The notes below the pieces were generated by a model that was not told the DNA's origin, did no database searches, and was given only the letters and a program-made list of their open reading frames with translations. Positions 8,836-17,079 of a DNA stretch of 64,000 bases are shown piece after piece (positions within the stretch are counted from its first letter, which is position 1; every line of letters starts with the position of its first letter). The position numbers and the translations under genes are program-made. Source of the stretch: an uncultured Eubacteriales bacterium (GTDB lineage: Bacteria; Bacillota; Clostridia; Peptostreptococcales; Anaerovoracaceae); contig CACWSO010000008.1 in assembly GCA_902763505.1 (NCBI GenBank), positions 49,816-113,815 on the forward strand, given 5' to 3'.

Positions 8836-9568
8836 TGAGACAAAAGAAAAGAAAAAGGCAACGGCGTCTGAAGTGGCTTGTCAGATCAGGTCGCAGATAG
8901 AAGAAGGTATTTTTCGACCGGGGGAGAAGCTGCCTTCTGAGCGTTATCTGGCAAACAAGTATGGTACTACGAGAGCTACCGTACAGTATGCGTTCCAAAA
9001 GCTTGCAAAAGAAGACATTGTCGTTCGTTCACATGGAGCGGGAACCTTCGTGAAAGAAGCGGATCTGGGAAGACTGGAATTCAGGCGGCTGACGGATCAT
9101 ATCGATGGAGGTATTACATCCTTAGTGGAAAGAGTTGGAGGTGTTGCTTCCAGTATCGTTCTGACCAAAGGTATTATCACCGGCAGCTTCTTCACGCATA
9201 AGCTCCAACTTGAAGAAGATGCTCCGGTTTACGCGCTTCACAGGGTTCGGTGCGGCAATGGGATTCCGGTTGCGCTGGAGTACACCTATGTTCCGGCAGA
9301 GCTTTTTGAGGATATCGATACTGTAGACTTTGCAGCGAATTCACTGTACCAGTACATGGACAGTAAAAACCATATGCCAATCCGATTCAACGAGATCATA
9401 CAGATTGTTGAAATTATAGAAAGAGAGCGCACTTATATGGCGCTCCCTGAAAATGTACCTGTTTATTCCTGCAAATTTATCGGATTTGACAAAGATAACC
9501 GTGTTGTCGAATATACGGAGATGTTTGCCAGATGTGATATGTTCGAACTGAATCTGGATTCCAGATAA
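8819..9568 (+). CDS. GntR-family (HutC type, UTRA) transcriptional regulator 2
   Basis: 249 residues. It has the same architecture as the preceding regulator: a GntR winged helix (LPSERYLANKYGTTRATVQYA, about 40-60) and a UTRA domain with YALHRVRCGNGIPVALEYTYVP. The start overlaps the upstream gene by 17 bases, with GGTGGAG about ten bases before ATG 8819; ATG 8828 is an alternative. The two regulators are clearly diverged, not a recent duplication. The tandem suggests that two related ligands, perhaps two Amadori compounds or their phosphates, are sensed separately (inference). It runs head-on into yjbQ with only four bases between, and no terminator is visible. Confidence 0.88.
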   Translation: MKSMSDETKEKKKATASEVACQIRSQIEEGIFRPGEKLPSERYLANKYGTTRATVQYAFQKLAKEDIVVRSHGAGTFVKEADLGRLEFRRLTDHIDGGITSLVERVGGVASSIVLTKGIITGSFFTHKLQLEEDAPVYALHRVRCGNGIPVALEYTYVPAELFEDIDTVDFAANSLYQYMDSKNHMPIRFNEIIQIVEIIERERTYMALPENVPVYSCKFIGFDKDNRVVEYTEMFARCDMFELNLDSR

Positions 9569-9572
9569 TCCA

Positions 9573-10001
9573 TCATTCACCCATCAATGTAATGTATACC
9601 GTTCTGTCCTGTGGTCCATCAAATTCACACAGGTAGATTTCCTGCGCTTTGCCGAGACGGATTGTTCCATCTGCAATCGGGAAGACGCAGTGGTTTCCTG
9701 TCAAATGAGATTTCAGATGGCCAGTCGGGTTGTTTCCCATGGCTCCGTAAGAGTGCAGGAAACGCGCGTGAGCGTAGTTCCCATCTTCCGGAACCAGATT
9801 GCTGAGCAAGTCATGGATATCACTTTCCAGACATTCCAATCCCTCATTTACAGCAATGCCGGTAGTTGTATGGGCTGTGATTACATACACTACGCCGTTC
9901 TTGATCTTGCTGTTTGAAACGATATCACGGACCTTTTCGGTGATTCTGATGAACGTATTGTATTCAGTTGTCATAATCTGTATTTCATTATGCTCAATCA
10001 C
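9573..10001 (-). CDS. yjbQ: YjbQ/UPF0047 family protein
   Basis: 142 residues, the full family length. Family hallmarks are visible: TAHTTTGIAVNEG, the HARFLHSYGAMGNNPTGHLKSHL region, and LGKAQEIYLCEFDGP with a C-terminal RTVYITLMGE. His and Glu residues of the conserved pocket are present. E. coli YjbQ has a promiscuous thiamine-phosphate synthase activity, but the real function of the family is uncertain. The start overlaps the end of the amidohydrolase gene, so it is the third gene of a minus-strand operon that begins with a fructosamine kinase gene. A role in fructosamine metabolism is only suggested by position. Confidence 0.88.
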   Translation of the reverse strand: MIEHNEIQIMTTEYNTFIRITEKVRDIVSNSKIKNGVVYVITAHTTTGIAVNEGLECLESDIHDLLSNLVPEDGNYAHARFLHSYGAMGNNPTGHLKSHLTGNHCVFPIADGTIRLGKAQEIYLCEFDGPQDRTVYITLMGE

Positions 10002-10866
10002 GTGTGTATTCCTCCAGTCCTAAAAATACCAGCGCGTTGCCTCCCATAATCAGTTCTTTTGTGGAAGGACGAAGCGGCAGCGCCTCCAATGCCTTTTTCA
10101 TTCTTATCGCTTCAAGCCTCGGGTCGTTGGTGCCGAACATGATCTGATGGCGAAGTCCCCGGTCAACCCAGGTGATAGGGATGTCCTTTGTCAGTACCTG
10201 ATCATAGAATTCACGGGCAGAATCGAAATACAGGCAAGCTGTATCAGCATAGACATTGCCGTATTTCAGCATGAGCATGCAAGCCTCTTTGACCCACGGC
10301 CAGGCCATGTGCGCCAGGCATATACGCAGGTTCGGATGGTTGTATGCCAGTTCTTCAAACTCCATCGGATGAGAATACTTTGAAAGGGTGTATGGCTCTA
10401 CTGACATTCCTGCATGAAACATGACAGGTTTATTGTACTTCTCACAGATCTGCCAGATTGGTTCAAGAGCTTCATCAGAAGGATAAAAGCGCTGCTTGCC
10501 CGGGTGCAGTTTCAATCCGGAAAGCTTTAAGGTGCCGAATGCATGCTCAAGTACATCACATGCGTCATCTCTAAACGGATCCACGCTGGCGAAGCCGATA
10601 AACCTATCAGGGAAAGCGTCCTGCAGCGCGCGGACTTGCTCATTGGTGCCAAGGCTTACTCCATGTGTTGTGGTCAGATCCAGCGGAAGCAACACACATT
10701 TATCTACGCCGTTATAATTCATTTGAATGAAGTGTTCTTCGGCTGGAAAAGATCCGGACTTGTAAAGCCCGGTCATGTCTATGACAAAGGCTTCCTGTTC
10801 TTCCGTGGTGCACACCTCTTCAAAGAGCCATGGATGTGCATGAATATCAATAACGGGTGTTTTCAT
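9994..10866 (-). CDS. Amidohydrolase-2 family metal-dependent hydrolase
   Basis: 290 residues from the ATG at 10866, which has AGGAGG about ten bases upstream. A longer reading frame extends antisense-like into frlD and is not used. The N-terminal VIDIHAHPW is the HxH metal site on strand 1 of a TIM barrel. GLKLHPG, VMFHAGM, ICLAHMAWPW and a late MFGTNDPR, with its metal-type Asp, complete the pattern of the amidohydrolase-2 (ACMSD/decarboxylase-like) group. The substrate is unknown. It sits 16 bases after the FrlD-like kinase gene and overlaps yjbQ, so it is probably co-transcribed and may act on a side product or an unusual Amadori compound (inference). Confidence 0.82.
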   Translation of the reverse strand: MKTPVIDIHAHPWLFEEVCTTEEQEAFVIDMTGLYKSGSFPAEEHFIQMNYNGVDKCVLLPLDLTTTHGVSLGTNEQVRALQDAFPDRFIGFASVDPFRDDACDVLEHAFGTLKLSGLKLHPGKQRFYPSDEALEPIWQICEKYNKPVMFHAGMSVEPYTLSKYSHPMEFEELAYNHPNLRICLAHMAWPWVKEACMLMLKYGNVYADTACLYFDSAREFYDQVLTKDIPITWVDRGLRHQIMFGTNDPRLEAIRMKKALEALPLRPSTKELIMGGNALVFLGLEEYTRD

Positions 10867-10882
10867 ATCATCAAATACCTCC

Positions 10883-11701
10883 TCATTCTTTTTCAGGCCA
10901 AGGGCCGAAGACACTGACTGTCTCTGCAGCAACACGAGCGCCTTGGGCCATACAGTCAGCAACGCCCATGCCGCTGAGGATTCCGTGCATGAATCCTGCA
11001 ATATAAGAATCTCCGGCACCAATCGTATTGACAAGATCTGACGGCATGATTCCGCAGTGAATGAACACGGTACCATCCCAGGCAAGGCTTCCTTCACTGC
11101 CGAAGGTAGCCACGGCGAGTCTTGGTCCGCGCGCCACAGTGCGCTGCAGAAAATCACGGACTTCTTTTTTGTCTCTTTCAAAAGAGAAAAAAGCGAAGTC
11201 TACGTGTTCAATGGTCTGTTCGAAAATATCGCTGCCGTCTGAAAGAAATTCATCTGCATAATCAAAGCTGGTCAAGGTACCGCTGCTGTGAATCTCAGGA
11301 AGATGCATGTGAGCGTTGCCCCACATGGCAGAATGAACCAGATCATGGGATTTTGCAAAAGCAATATCTTCTTCACTAAAAGAGATAGTGTCCATAACAC
11401 CACCGTCCCATTTGTCATAGATGCGCTCTTTGTCAATCAGCTTCATATAAGAACGAGCTGTATTGCCTTCCGCAATCTTCAAATGTGAGGTATCCAGTTT
11501 TTCGCGTTGGAACATCTCCCGCATGGCATTACCGTAACTGTCATTTCCTGTTGTTGTTATGATGGAAACAGGTATTCCAAGCCTTTGCATATGGACACCA
11601 AAATCAACAACATTGCCGGTGCAGTACCATAAATCGAGATCCGGATAGATGTCAACACAGTTGTCGCCCAGAGCAGCAACTGTTTTTTTCATCCTGTTCA
11701 T
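10883..11701 (-). CDS. frlD: PfkB-family fructoselysine 6-kinase homologue (FrlD type), copy 1
   Basis: 272 residues. It closely follows E. coli FrlD from the start (ALGDNCVDIYP) through YDKWDGGVMDTISFSEEDIAFAK-like and LVHSAMWGNAH phrases. It ends with the PfkB catalytic loop NTIGAGDSYIAGF, in which Asp is the base. The known reaction is phosphorylation of fructoselysine at O6. The usual GGN substrate loop reads TGNVVDFG here, so the sugar-amine preference may differ from copy 2. AAAGGAG lies nine bases before the ATG. It is the first gene of a minus-strand operon with the amidohydrolase and yjbQ, divergent from the deglycase-transporter operon. Confidence 0.85.
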   Translation of the reverse strand: MNRMKKTVAALGDNCVDIYPDLDLWYCTGNVVDFGVHMQRLGIPVSIITTTGNDSYGNAMREMFQREKLDTSHLKIAEGNTARSYMKLIDKERIYDKWDGGVMDTISFSEEDIAFAKSHDLVHSAMWGNAHMHLPEIHSSGTLTSFDYADEFLSDGSDIFEQTIEHVDFAFFSFERDKKEVRDFLQRTVARGPRLAVATFGSEGSLAWDGTVFIHCGIMPSDLVNTIGAGDSYIAGFMHGILSGMGVADCMAQGARVAAETVSVFGPWPEKE

Positions 11702-11742
11702 GCAGCAATCTCCTTTGAAAACAACCTCTTTCTAACAGTTAT

Positions 11743-11770
11743 CTTATATCAGTAGAAAAAAATATGTCAA
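11743..11770 (-). promoter_or_regulatory. Promoter of the minus-strand frlD-amidohydrolase-yjbQ operon
   Basis: On the minus strand TTGACA (11770-11765) is followed 16 bases later by TATAAG (11748-11743). The transcript would start about 35 bases before the frlD ATG. Confidence 0.6.
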
Positions 11771-11786
11771 ATAAATAACAGAAAAC

Positions 11787-11882
11787 TGGTATTATTCGGA
11801 GAATACCCCAAATATCAGAATATTAGATTGAAAAAACCATAGCAAACCATGAAGTGGTATATAAATTTCTCGCAAGTGGTAT
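11787..11882. promoter_or_regulatory. Cluster of TGGTAT half-sites between divergent promoters (putative GntR operators)
   Basis: TGGTAT occurs at 11787, 11855 and 11877. The first belongs to a palindrome, GGTATT (11788-11793) and AATACC (11802-11807). The other two lie in direct repeats AAGTGGTAT (11852-11860 and 11874-11882), 22 bases or two helical turns apart. The element ACCA (11846-11849) and TGGT (11855-11858) adds an inverted pair. HutC-type regulators of the NagR/DasR group bind TGGT-containing palindromes, so these are plausible operators for the two local regulators. Confidence 0.5.
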
Positions 11883-11904
11883 GCATTTTTTTGTCTTCAT
11901 TTTA

Positions 11905-11933
11905 TTGAAATGCCCTTCCACTGTTGATATTCT
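11905..11933 (+). promoter_or_regulatory. Promoter of the frlB-pot-frlD operon
   Basis: TTGAAA (11905-11910), a 17-base spacer and TATTCT (11928-11933), about 37 bases before the SIS-domain gene start. The putative TGGTAT operators lie directly upstream. Confidence 0.6.
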
Positions 11934-11969
11934 GTAAAAAAATTAAAGAAGAAAAGAGAGGTGATTCAC

Positions 11970-12980
11970 ATGCGAAAATTTGATACTGAGGCATACAGAG
12001 AAAATGCGAAAAAGATATATGGGCAGTTAGGCGATATAGAGAAAATGGCCGATGCGATCCATGAAAGAGGATACAGCAACATCATACTTCTTGGTATAGG
12101 CGGAACCTGGGCTGAATGGCATCCAGTAGCGCACGTACTCCGTCACTATACAGATGTTCCTGTTTATCTGGAGAACGCTGCAGAGTTTTGTATCAAAGAA
12201 GACAAGAGATATCTGACAAAGGATTCCATCGTCCTGACAGCTTCTGATTCAGGAAACACAAAGGAAATCATTGAAGCAGTCGATATGTGCAAAGCCATGG
12301 GCGTTCAGATCGCAGGGTTCACAAAATCAAAGGAAAACGAGCTTGGTAAACGGCTTGACTACATTGCAACAATTACAACGGGCGACTGTGAAGACACATA
12401 TATTATGTTCTTCCTGCTGACGCTCAGAATGCTGTACGACAGAGGAGACTTCCCAAGCTATCCGAAGTTTGCGGAGCAGATGGGATGCATTCATGAGAAC
12501 CTGCTCAGAATCCGTGAAGAATTCGAACCGCGTGCACAGGAAATCGCTAAGAAATATGCGCGGGAACCATACAACATTTTCGTTGGTTCCGGAGCGCTCT
12601 GGGGAGAAACCTATTTGTTCTCCATGTGCATACTCGAAGAAATGCAGTGGGTGCGCACGAAATCTGTCACGTCAGCTGATTTCTTCCATGGAACGTTAGA
12701 ACTTGTTGAAGACGGTGTGCCGGTATTCCTGTTCAAGGGTGAAGACGAGTACAGAGCACTGGACGAAAGAGTAGAGAGATTCTGCAGCAAGTTCACAGAC
12801 AAACTGACAGTGATCGACACAAAGGAATTCAAGTTAGAGGGAATCGATGACGAGTTCAGAGTCATCTGCTCACCGATGATTCTGACAGCAATCGTAACAG
12901 AAAGACTGGCCTGCTGGTATGAGTACAACACAGGACACAGTCTTGAATTCCGTAGATACTACAGACAGTTCGAGTATTAA
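11970..12980 (+). CDS. frlB: SIS-domain fructosamine 6-phosphate deglycase homologue (FrlB type)
   Basis: 336 residues from ATG 11970; the GTG at 11961 lies within the ribosome binding site AGAGAGGTG. Two SIS domains are visible. The first contains IILLGIGGTWAEWHPVAHVL and VLTASDSGNTKEIIEAV. The second contains IFVGSGALWGETYLF and TSADFFHGTLELVEDGVPVF. The C-terminus (EFRRYYRQFEY) matches the FrlB ending RRYY...EY. FrlB splits fructoselysine 6-phosphate into lysine and glucose 6-phosphate. Where E. coli FrlB reads SGEFRHGPLE, this protein has SADFFHGTLE, so the acidic residue is Asp and the substrate may differ. It is the first gene of an operon with a Pot-type transporter and a second FrlD-like kinase. 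Confidence 0.82.
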   Translation: MRKFDTEAYRENAKKIYGQLGDIEKMADAIHERGYSNIILLGIGGTWAEWHPVAHVLRHYTDVPVYLENAAEFCIKEDKRYLTKDSIVLTASDSGNTKEIIEAVDMCKAMGVQIAGFTKSKENELGKRLDYIATITTGDCEDTYIMFFLLTLRMLYDRGDFPSYPKFAEQMGCIHENLLRIREEFEPRAQEIAKKYAREPYNIFVGSGALWGETYLFSMCILEEMQWVRTKSVTSADFFHGTLELVEDGVPVFLFKGEDEYRALDERVERFCSKFTDKLTVIDTKEFKLEGIDDEFRVICSPMILTAIVTERLACWYEYNTGHSLEFRRYYRQFEY

Positions 12981-13000
12981 TAAAATCGGAGGAGAACGCT

Positions 13001-14083
13001 ATGGCAGAGTCAATTGTATCCCTGAGACATGTGAACAAGTATTTTGGCGAGAATCATGTACTAAAGGATATCAATCTTGAAATTGAAGAGGGGGAGTTTC
13101 TTACGCTGCTGGGTCCGTCAGGATGCGGCAAGACAACGACACTCAGGCTTATTGCGGGATTTGAGGATGCGACCGACGGAATCATTGAAGTGCAGGGGGA
13201 CCGTGTTGAGGATAAGGAAGCATATGAAAGAGACGTCAACACTGTATTTCAGAGCTATGCTTTATTCCCGCATATGACAGTCTATGACAATATAGGATAC
13301 GGACTCAAGGTCAAAAAAGTTCCGAAGGAAGAGATCAAGGAACGAGTCAGAGAAATGCTGGAACTTGTCCAGCTCATGGGCTTTGAAGGCAGAAAGCCTG
13401 ATGCCATGTCAGGCGGACAGAAACAGCGTGTTGCGATTGCAAGAGCGTTGATCAACAATCCTAAAGTGCTGCTCCTTGATGAACCATTAGGCGCATTGGA
13501 TTTGAAACTGCGTAAGCAGATGCAGATCGAGCTGAAGAGACTGCAGCAGATGCTGAATATTACGTTCGTGTATGTTACCCACGATCAGGAGGAAGCCATG
13601 ACCATGAGTGACAGAATTGCAGTCATGAAGGATGGTATCATCGAGCAGTTGGCTTCCCCACGGGAAATCTACAATAAGCCTGCGACAAAGTTCGTTGCTG
13701 ATTTTATCGGCGAATCAAATATCTTCTCTGGAACAGTTATCGAAATCAACGGAGAGGAAGCAACGCTGGAAACAGAGTGCGGATGCTGCAAAATGCCGGC
13801 AGAAGGATTTGCGGTGGGCGACAAGGCGCACGTGTGCATCCGGCCTGAAACAATTGGTTTTTCAAAGGAACCAGTCGATGGATTCACACTGAAGGGACAA
13901 GTCAAAAACATGATCTTCGTCGGTGCAGTGTTCAGAACCTTAGTTACGATGGAGAACGGTTATGATGTCAAAATCAACCGCGTGAAATACGATGGGTCCT
14001 ATCAGGAAGGAGATACGTTGTATTTCTATTGGGATGTTGAAGACTCGACCGGAATCAGAGATCAGGAGGTAACAAATGGATAG
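13001..14083 (+). CDS. potA: Polyamine/fructosamine-type ABC transporter ATPase (PotA-like)
   Basis: 360 residues. ABC motifs in order: Walker A GPSGCGKT (38-45), Q-loop in VFQSYALFP, signature SGGQ (137-140), Walker B VLLLDE (156-161) and the switch histidine in YVTHD (His194). After residue 240 comes a TOBE domain (SNIFSGTVIEING and VCIRPETIGFS). The match is to PotA of the spermidine/putrescine importer group. Genes for two permeases and a binding protein follow at once, so the importer is complete. The gene sits 20 bases after the deglycase gene and carries its own GGAGG. In this context the cargo may be an Amadori compound and not a polyamine (inference). Confidence 0.92.
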   Translation: MAESIVSLRHVNKYFGENHVLKDINLEIEEGEFLTLLGPSGCGKTTTLRLIAGFEDATDGIIEVQGDRVEDKEAYERDVNTVFQSYALFPHMTVYDNIGYGLKVKKVPKEEIKERVREMLELVQLMGFEGRKPDAMSGGQKQRVAIARALINNPKVLLLDEPLGALDLKLRKQMQIELKRLQQMLNITFVYVTHDQEEAMTMSDRIAVMKDGIIEQLASPREIYNKPATKFVADFIGESNIFSGTVIEINGEEATLETECGCCKMPAEGFAVGDKAHVCIRPETIGFSKEPVDGFTLKGQVKNMIFVGAVFRTLVTMENGYDVKINRVKYDGSYQEGDTLYFYWDVEDSTGIRDQEVTNG

Positions 14084-14939
14084 AAGCGGGATCCGCGGAA
14101 AACTGCCAGCCATGGTCACCGCCGGACCGATATCCATCTGGCTGATCATATTCGTACTCCTGCCTTTGGTCTACGTGTTTGTGATCAGCTTCATGTCGAG
14201 AGGGACCTATGGCGGAATCGACTGGCATTTCACTTTTGAGAATTACACGATGCTTTTGCAGCCGCTGTATCTCAAAATCATATGGAAGTCTCTCAAACTG
14301 GCGTTCCTGACGACAGCGATGTGCCTGATCATGGGGTATCCGTTAGCATACTGGATTGCGCAAAAGCCTGCGAAATCCGCGGCGAAATGGCTTTTGCTCG
14401 TCATGATTCCGTACTGGACGAATTCCCTTGTCAGATTATACAGTGTCAATCTGCTCGGAATGCCGAATGGATTTGTAAATCTGTTCCTGATGAAACTGCA
14501 TATCATCAGTGAACCGATTCAGTTTTTATACACCGACGGAATGGTGTTGATGGGGCTGCTTACTGCAATGCTCCCATTCTCAGTACTGCCGCTGTATTCA
14601 TCTATTGAGAAGATGGACAAGTCACTGATCGAGGCATCGAAGGATCTGGGAGCAAATTCTGTAACCACCTTCCGCAAGGTGACGATCCCACAGACCATGG
14701 GAGGCATCGTTGGATGCATTTTACTAGTGTTCATCCCATCGATTGGAATGTATCAGGTTCCGGAAGTTCTGGGCGGCGGCAAAGTCATGCTCGTAGGTAC
14801 TCTGATCAAGAATCAGTTCCTGATGACAAAGAACTGGCCGTTCGGTGCATCGATGGCGATTCTGCTGATGTTCAGCACGATCGCTATGCTGCTGATCTAC
14901 ACGAGGGTCGGTAAGCTGGAAGAGCTGGAGGTGGTCTGA
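14076..14939 (+). CDS. potB: ABC transporter permease (PotB-like)
   Basis: 287 residues with six predicted membrane helices. The inner-membrane permease signature (EAA loop) is visible as EASKDLGANSVTTFRKVTIPQ near residue 190. The N-terminus overlaps the ATPase gene by eight bases, and the stop TGA overlaps the next ATG by one base, both typical of coupled translation. With the next gene it should form the heterodimeric channel of a PotABCD-type importer. Nothing in the protein alone tells polyamine from fructosamine transport. Confidence 0.9.
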   Translation: MDRSGIRGKLPAMVTAGPISIWLIIFVLLPLVYVFVISFMSRGTYGGIDWHFTFENYTMLLQPLYLKIIWKSLKLAFLTTAMCLIMGYPLAYWIAQKPAKSAAKWLLLVMIPYWTNSLVRLYSVNLLGMPNGFVNLFLMKLHIISEPIQFLYTDGMVLMGLLTAMLPFSVLPLYSSIEKMDKSLIEASKDLGANSVTTFRKVTIPQTMGGIVGCILLVFIPSIGMYQVPEVLGGGKVMLVGTLIKNQFLMTKNWPFGASMAILLMFSTIAMLLIYTRVGKLEELEVV

Positions 14940-15784
14940 TGGAAGAGAACAGAAGACTCAGCAAACGGCTCAGGCGCAAAAGACTCGGGAAAAGAGTCAG
15001 CAATGTCTATGCGGCTATCATATATGCGTTCATATACGTACCGATTGCAGTTATGGTCATCTTCTCATTCAATGACCAGCTGAACAACTACTATTGGGTC
15101 GGATTTACCACCAAGTGGTACGTAAAATTATTCAGTGGATCGGAACTTTGGGGATACCTCTGGAATTCCCTTGTCGTGGCGGTTCTGGCGACGATTATCT
15201 CCGTCATCATCGGCACGTTGGGAGCTATGGGACTGATGCGGTTCGAATTCATGCTAAAGAAAGTGATCAACAGCTCACTGTATATCCCGGTTATCATTCC
15301 GGAAATCGTTATGGGTATTTCCCTGCTGATGCTGTATCAGATCTGCAACTTCCCGCTTGGTCTTCCGGCGGTAACATTAGCTCATATCACATTCTGTGCG
15401 CCGTTCGTCGTCATCATTATGAGAGGTCGAATGTCAGGTATGGATTTATCTGTTGAGGAAGCTTCAATGGATCTGGGCGCTAACCGTCTGGAGACATTCT
15501 TCCGCATTACGGTGCCGATGCTTGTGCCGGGTCTGTTATCCAGTGCTTTCATGGCATTTACACTGTCGATCGATGACGTTATCATCACCAACTTTGTGGC
15601 GGGACCATATTCGACAACATTGCCGGTTAAGATCCTGTCCATGGTTAAGATGGGTCTGCATCCTGATGTCAACGCGCTGACGACAATCATGATTGCGGTG
15701 CTGATCTTGGGTATCCTGGTGAACAATCTCGTGCAGGCCGCATTGAGAAAGCGTTCGATGGGAACTGTAAAAACATATTTCTAA
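14939..15784 (+). CDS. potC: ABC transporter permease (PotC-like)
   Basis: 281 residues with about six membrane helices. The EAA loop EASMDLGANRLETFFRITVP lies near residue 175. The very basic N-terminus (SKRLRRKRLGKR) fits the positive-inside rule. It is the second permease of the importer, translationally coupled to the first by a one-base overlap. A gap of 77 bases before the binding-protein gene contains no clear promoter; a weak GC-rich repeat near 15795-15812 could tune mRNA stability. Confidence 0.9.
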   Translation: MEENRRLSKRLRRKRLGKRVSNVYAAIIYAFIYVPIAVMVIFSFNDQLNNYYWVGFTTKWYVKLFSGSELWGYLWNSLVVAVLATIISVIIGTLGAMGLMRFEFMLKKVINSSLYIPVIIPEIVMGISLLMLYQICNFPLGLPAVTLAHITFCAPFVVIIMRGRMSGMDLSVEEASMDLGANRLETFFRITVPMLVPGLLSSAFMAFTLSIDDVIITNFVAGPYSTTLPVKILSMVKMGLHPDVNALTTIMIAVLILGILVNNLVQAALRKRSMGTVKTYF

Positions 15785-15861
15785 GGTTCAACAACCTCGC
15801 CAGAGGTGAGATAGAAACGTTATTACCATTTAGTTATTGTTGATTGAATAAGGAGGAACAA

Positions 15862-16977
15862 ATGAAGAAGCTCAGAAAATCAATCGCTGTTCTGCTGATC
15901 GTAATGATGGCAGCACTGACCGGCGGCGTGCTGACCGGATGCGGCGGAAGCAGCGGTGAAGCAGGTGAGGTCAACATTTATATGTGGTCAGAATATATGG
16001 CACCGTCACTTGCAGAACAGTTTGAAGAAGAAACTGGAATCAAGGTTAACTTCTCTTACATGAGCACAACTGAAGAAGCAGTTGCAAAGATCACCAGCGG
16101 AGGCGGCAGCGAATATGACCTGATCATGCCTTCGGATGCTGACATGACATCCCTGATCGAAGGTGGATATCTGGAAGAGATCAATCTGGACAATCTGCCG
16201 AACTTCGATAATCTGGATGATGCGTACAAGTACAGAGAATTCGACCCGGAAAACAAATACGCAATTCCTTATCTGATGAACTATGTATATGTCATCTATA
16301 ATAAGGATAAGTGCCCAATTGAAATCACATCCTACAATGACCTTCTTAAGCCGGAAATGAAGGGACAGATTTCATCTGTAACTGGTGTTAGAAACCTGTT
16401 CGCAATGGCACTGGCAGCACAGGGTCTTGATCCTAACAGCAAGGAAGAAGCTGATATCGAAAAGGCTTATGAATGGTGCCTTGAGTACTCCAAGAACGTT
16501 GTTGCCTTTGATTCCGACAGCCCTGAGACTCTGCTGATCAACGGCGGTGCAACAGCTGCATACGTATTTGACGGTCAGGTCACAAAGGCAATCAACGAGA
16601 CAAAGGCAGGTTCCGGAGATGAAATCGTTATCGCAGAATTTGACGAGGATCCTATTCAGCTGGGCGTCGATGAATTCGTCATTCCTGCAGGAGCAAAGAA
16701 CAAGGAAAATGCAGAAGCATTCCTGAACTTCCTCCTCGATGCTGATGTAATGGCTTCCAATCTCCAGTACATGTATGATGAAGAGGGTAATGTTGTATCT
16801 TGCCCGAACGCAGCAGCACTTGATCTTATGAGCGATGAGTACAAGAGCAGCCCTGCAATCAATCTTCCTGAGAAGATGAAGAACAATTACTATCTCCAGC
16901 TGGATGTTGGCGATGCAGCAAAGATCTATGACGAATACTGGACAAAATTCCAGTCTGAGGCAGGAGAAGTAGAGTAA
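15862..16977 (+). CDS. potD: Substrate-binding lipoprotein of the Pot-type importer (PotD-like)
   Basis: 371 residues from ATG 15862, with AGGAGG seven bases upstream; the TTG at 15844 precedes that site and is rejected. A lipoprotein signal peptide ends in the lipobox LTGC, after which the mature protein starts with Cys. The opening EVNIYMWSEYMAPSLAEQFEEETG and the YDLIMPSDADM and VFDGQVTKAI segments are typical of PotD-like extracellular binding proteins (family 1 solute binding). It should capture the substrate outside the membrane. In the PotD fold acidic and aromatic side chains hold amines, which suits a glycated amine as well as a polyamine; the specificity cannot be read by eye. Confidence 0.9.
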   Translation: MKKLRKSIAVLLIVMMAALTGGVLTGCGGSSGEAGEVNIYMWSEYMAPSLAEQFEEETGIKVNFSYMSTTEEAVAKITSGGGSEYDLIMPSDADMTSLIEGGYLEEINLDNLPNFDNLDDAYKYREFDPENKYAIPYLMNYVYVIYNKDKCPIEITSYNDLLKPEMKGQISSVTGVRNLFAMALAAQGLDPNSKEEADIEKAYEWCLEYSKNVVAFDSDSPETLLINGGATAAYVFDGQVTKAINETKAGSGDEIVIAEFDEDPIQLGVDEFVIPAGAKNKENAEAFLNFLLDADVMASNLQYMYDEEGNVVSCPNAAALDLMSDEYKSSPAINLPEKMKNNYYLQLDVGDAAKIYDEYWTKFQSEAGEVE

Positions 16978-16996
16978 GATAAACCATACTTTCACG

Positions 16997-17030
16997 ATAA
17001 GGGCCGCCGATCACTTGGCGGCCTTTATCT
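16997..17030 (+). terminator. Probable terminator or attenuator between potD and the second frlD
   Basis: GGCCGCC and GGCGGCC form a GC-rich hairpin around GATCACTT, followed by TTTATCTCTT. The T run is short, so some transcripts may read through into the kinase gene. Confidence 0.65.
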
Positions 17031-17079
17031 CTTGATGAACCAGTAAAAGAATGAAGCAGGCTTGAGAAAGAGGAATGCT

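Noticed and set aside
9994-11181. A 395-codon frame that extends the amidohydrolase through most of frlD
   Set aside because: The extra N-terminal part overlaps frlD on the same strand in another frame, has no family resemblance and no binding site; the true start is 10866 with AGGAGG.
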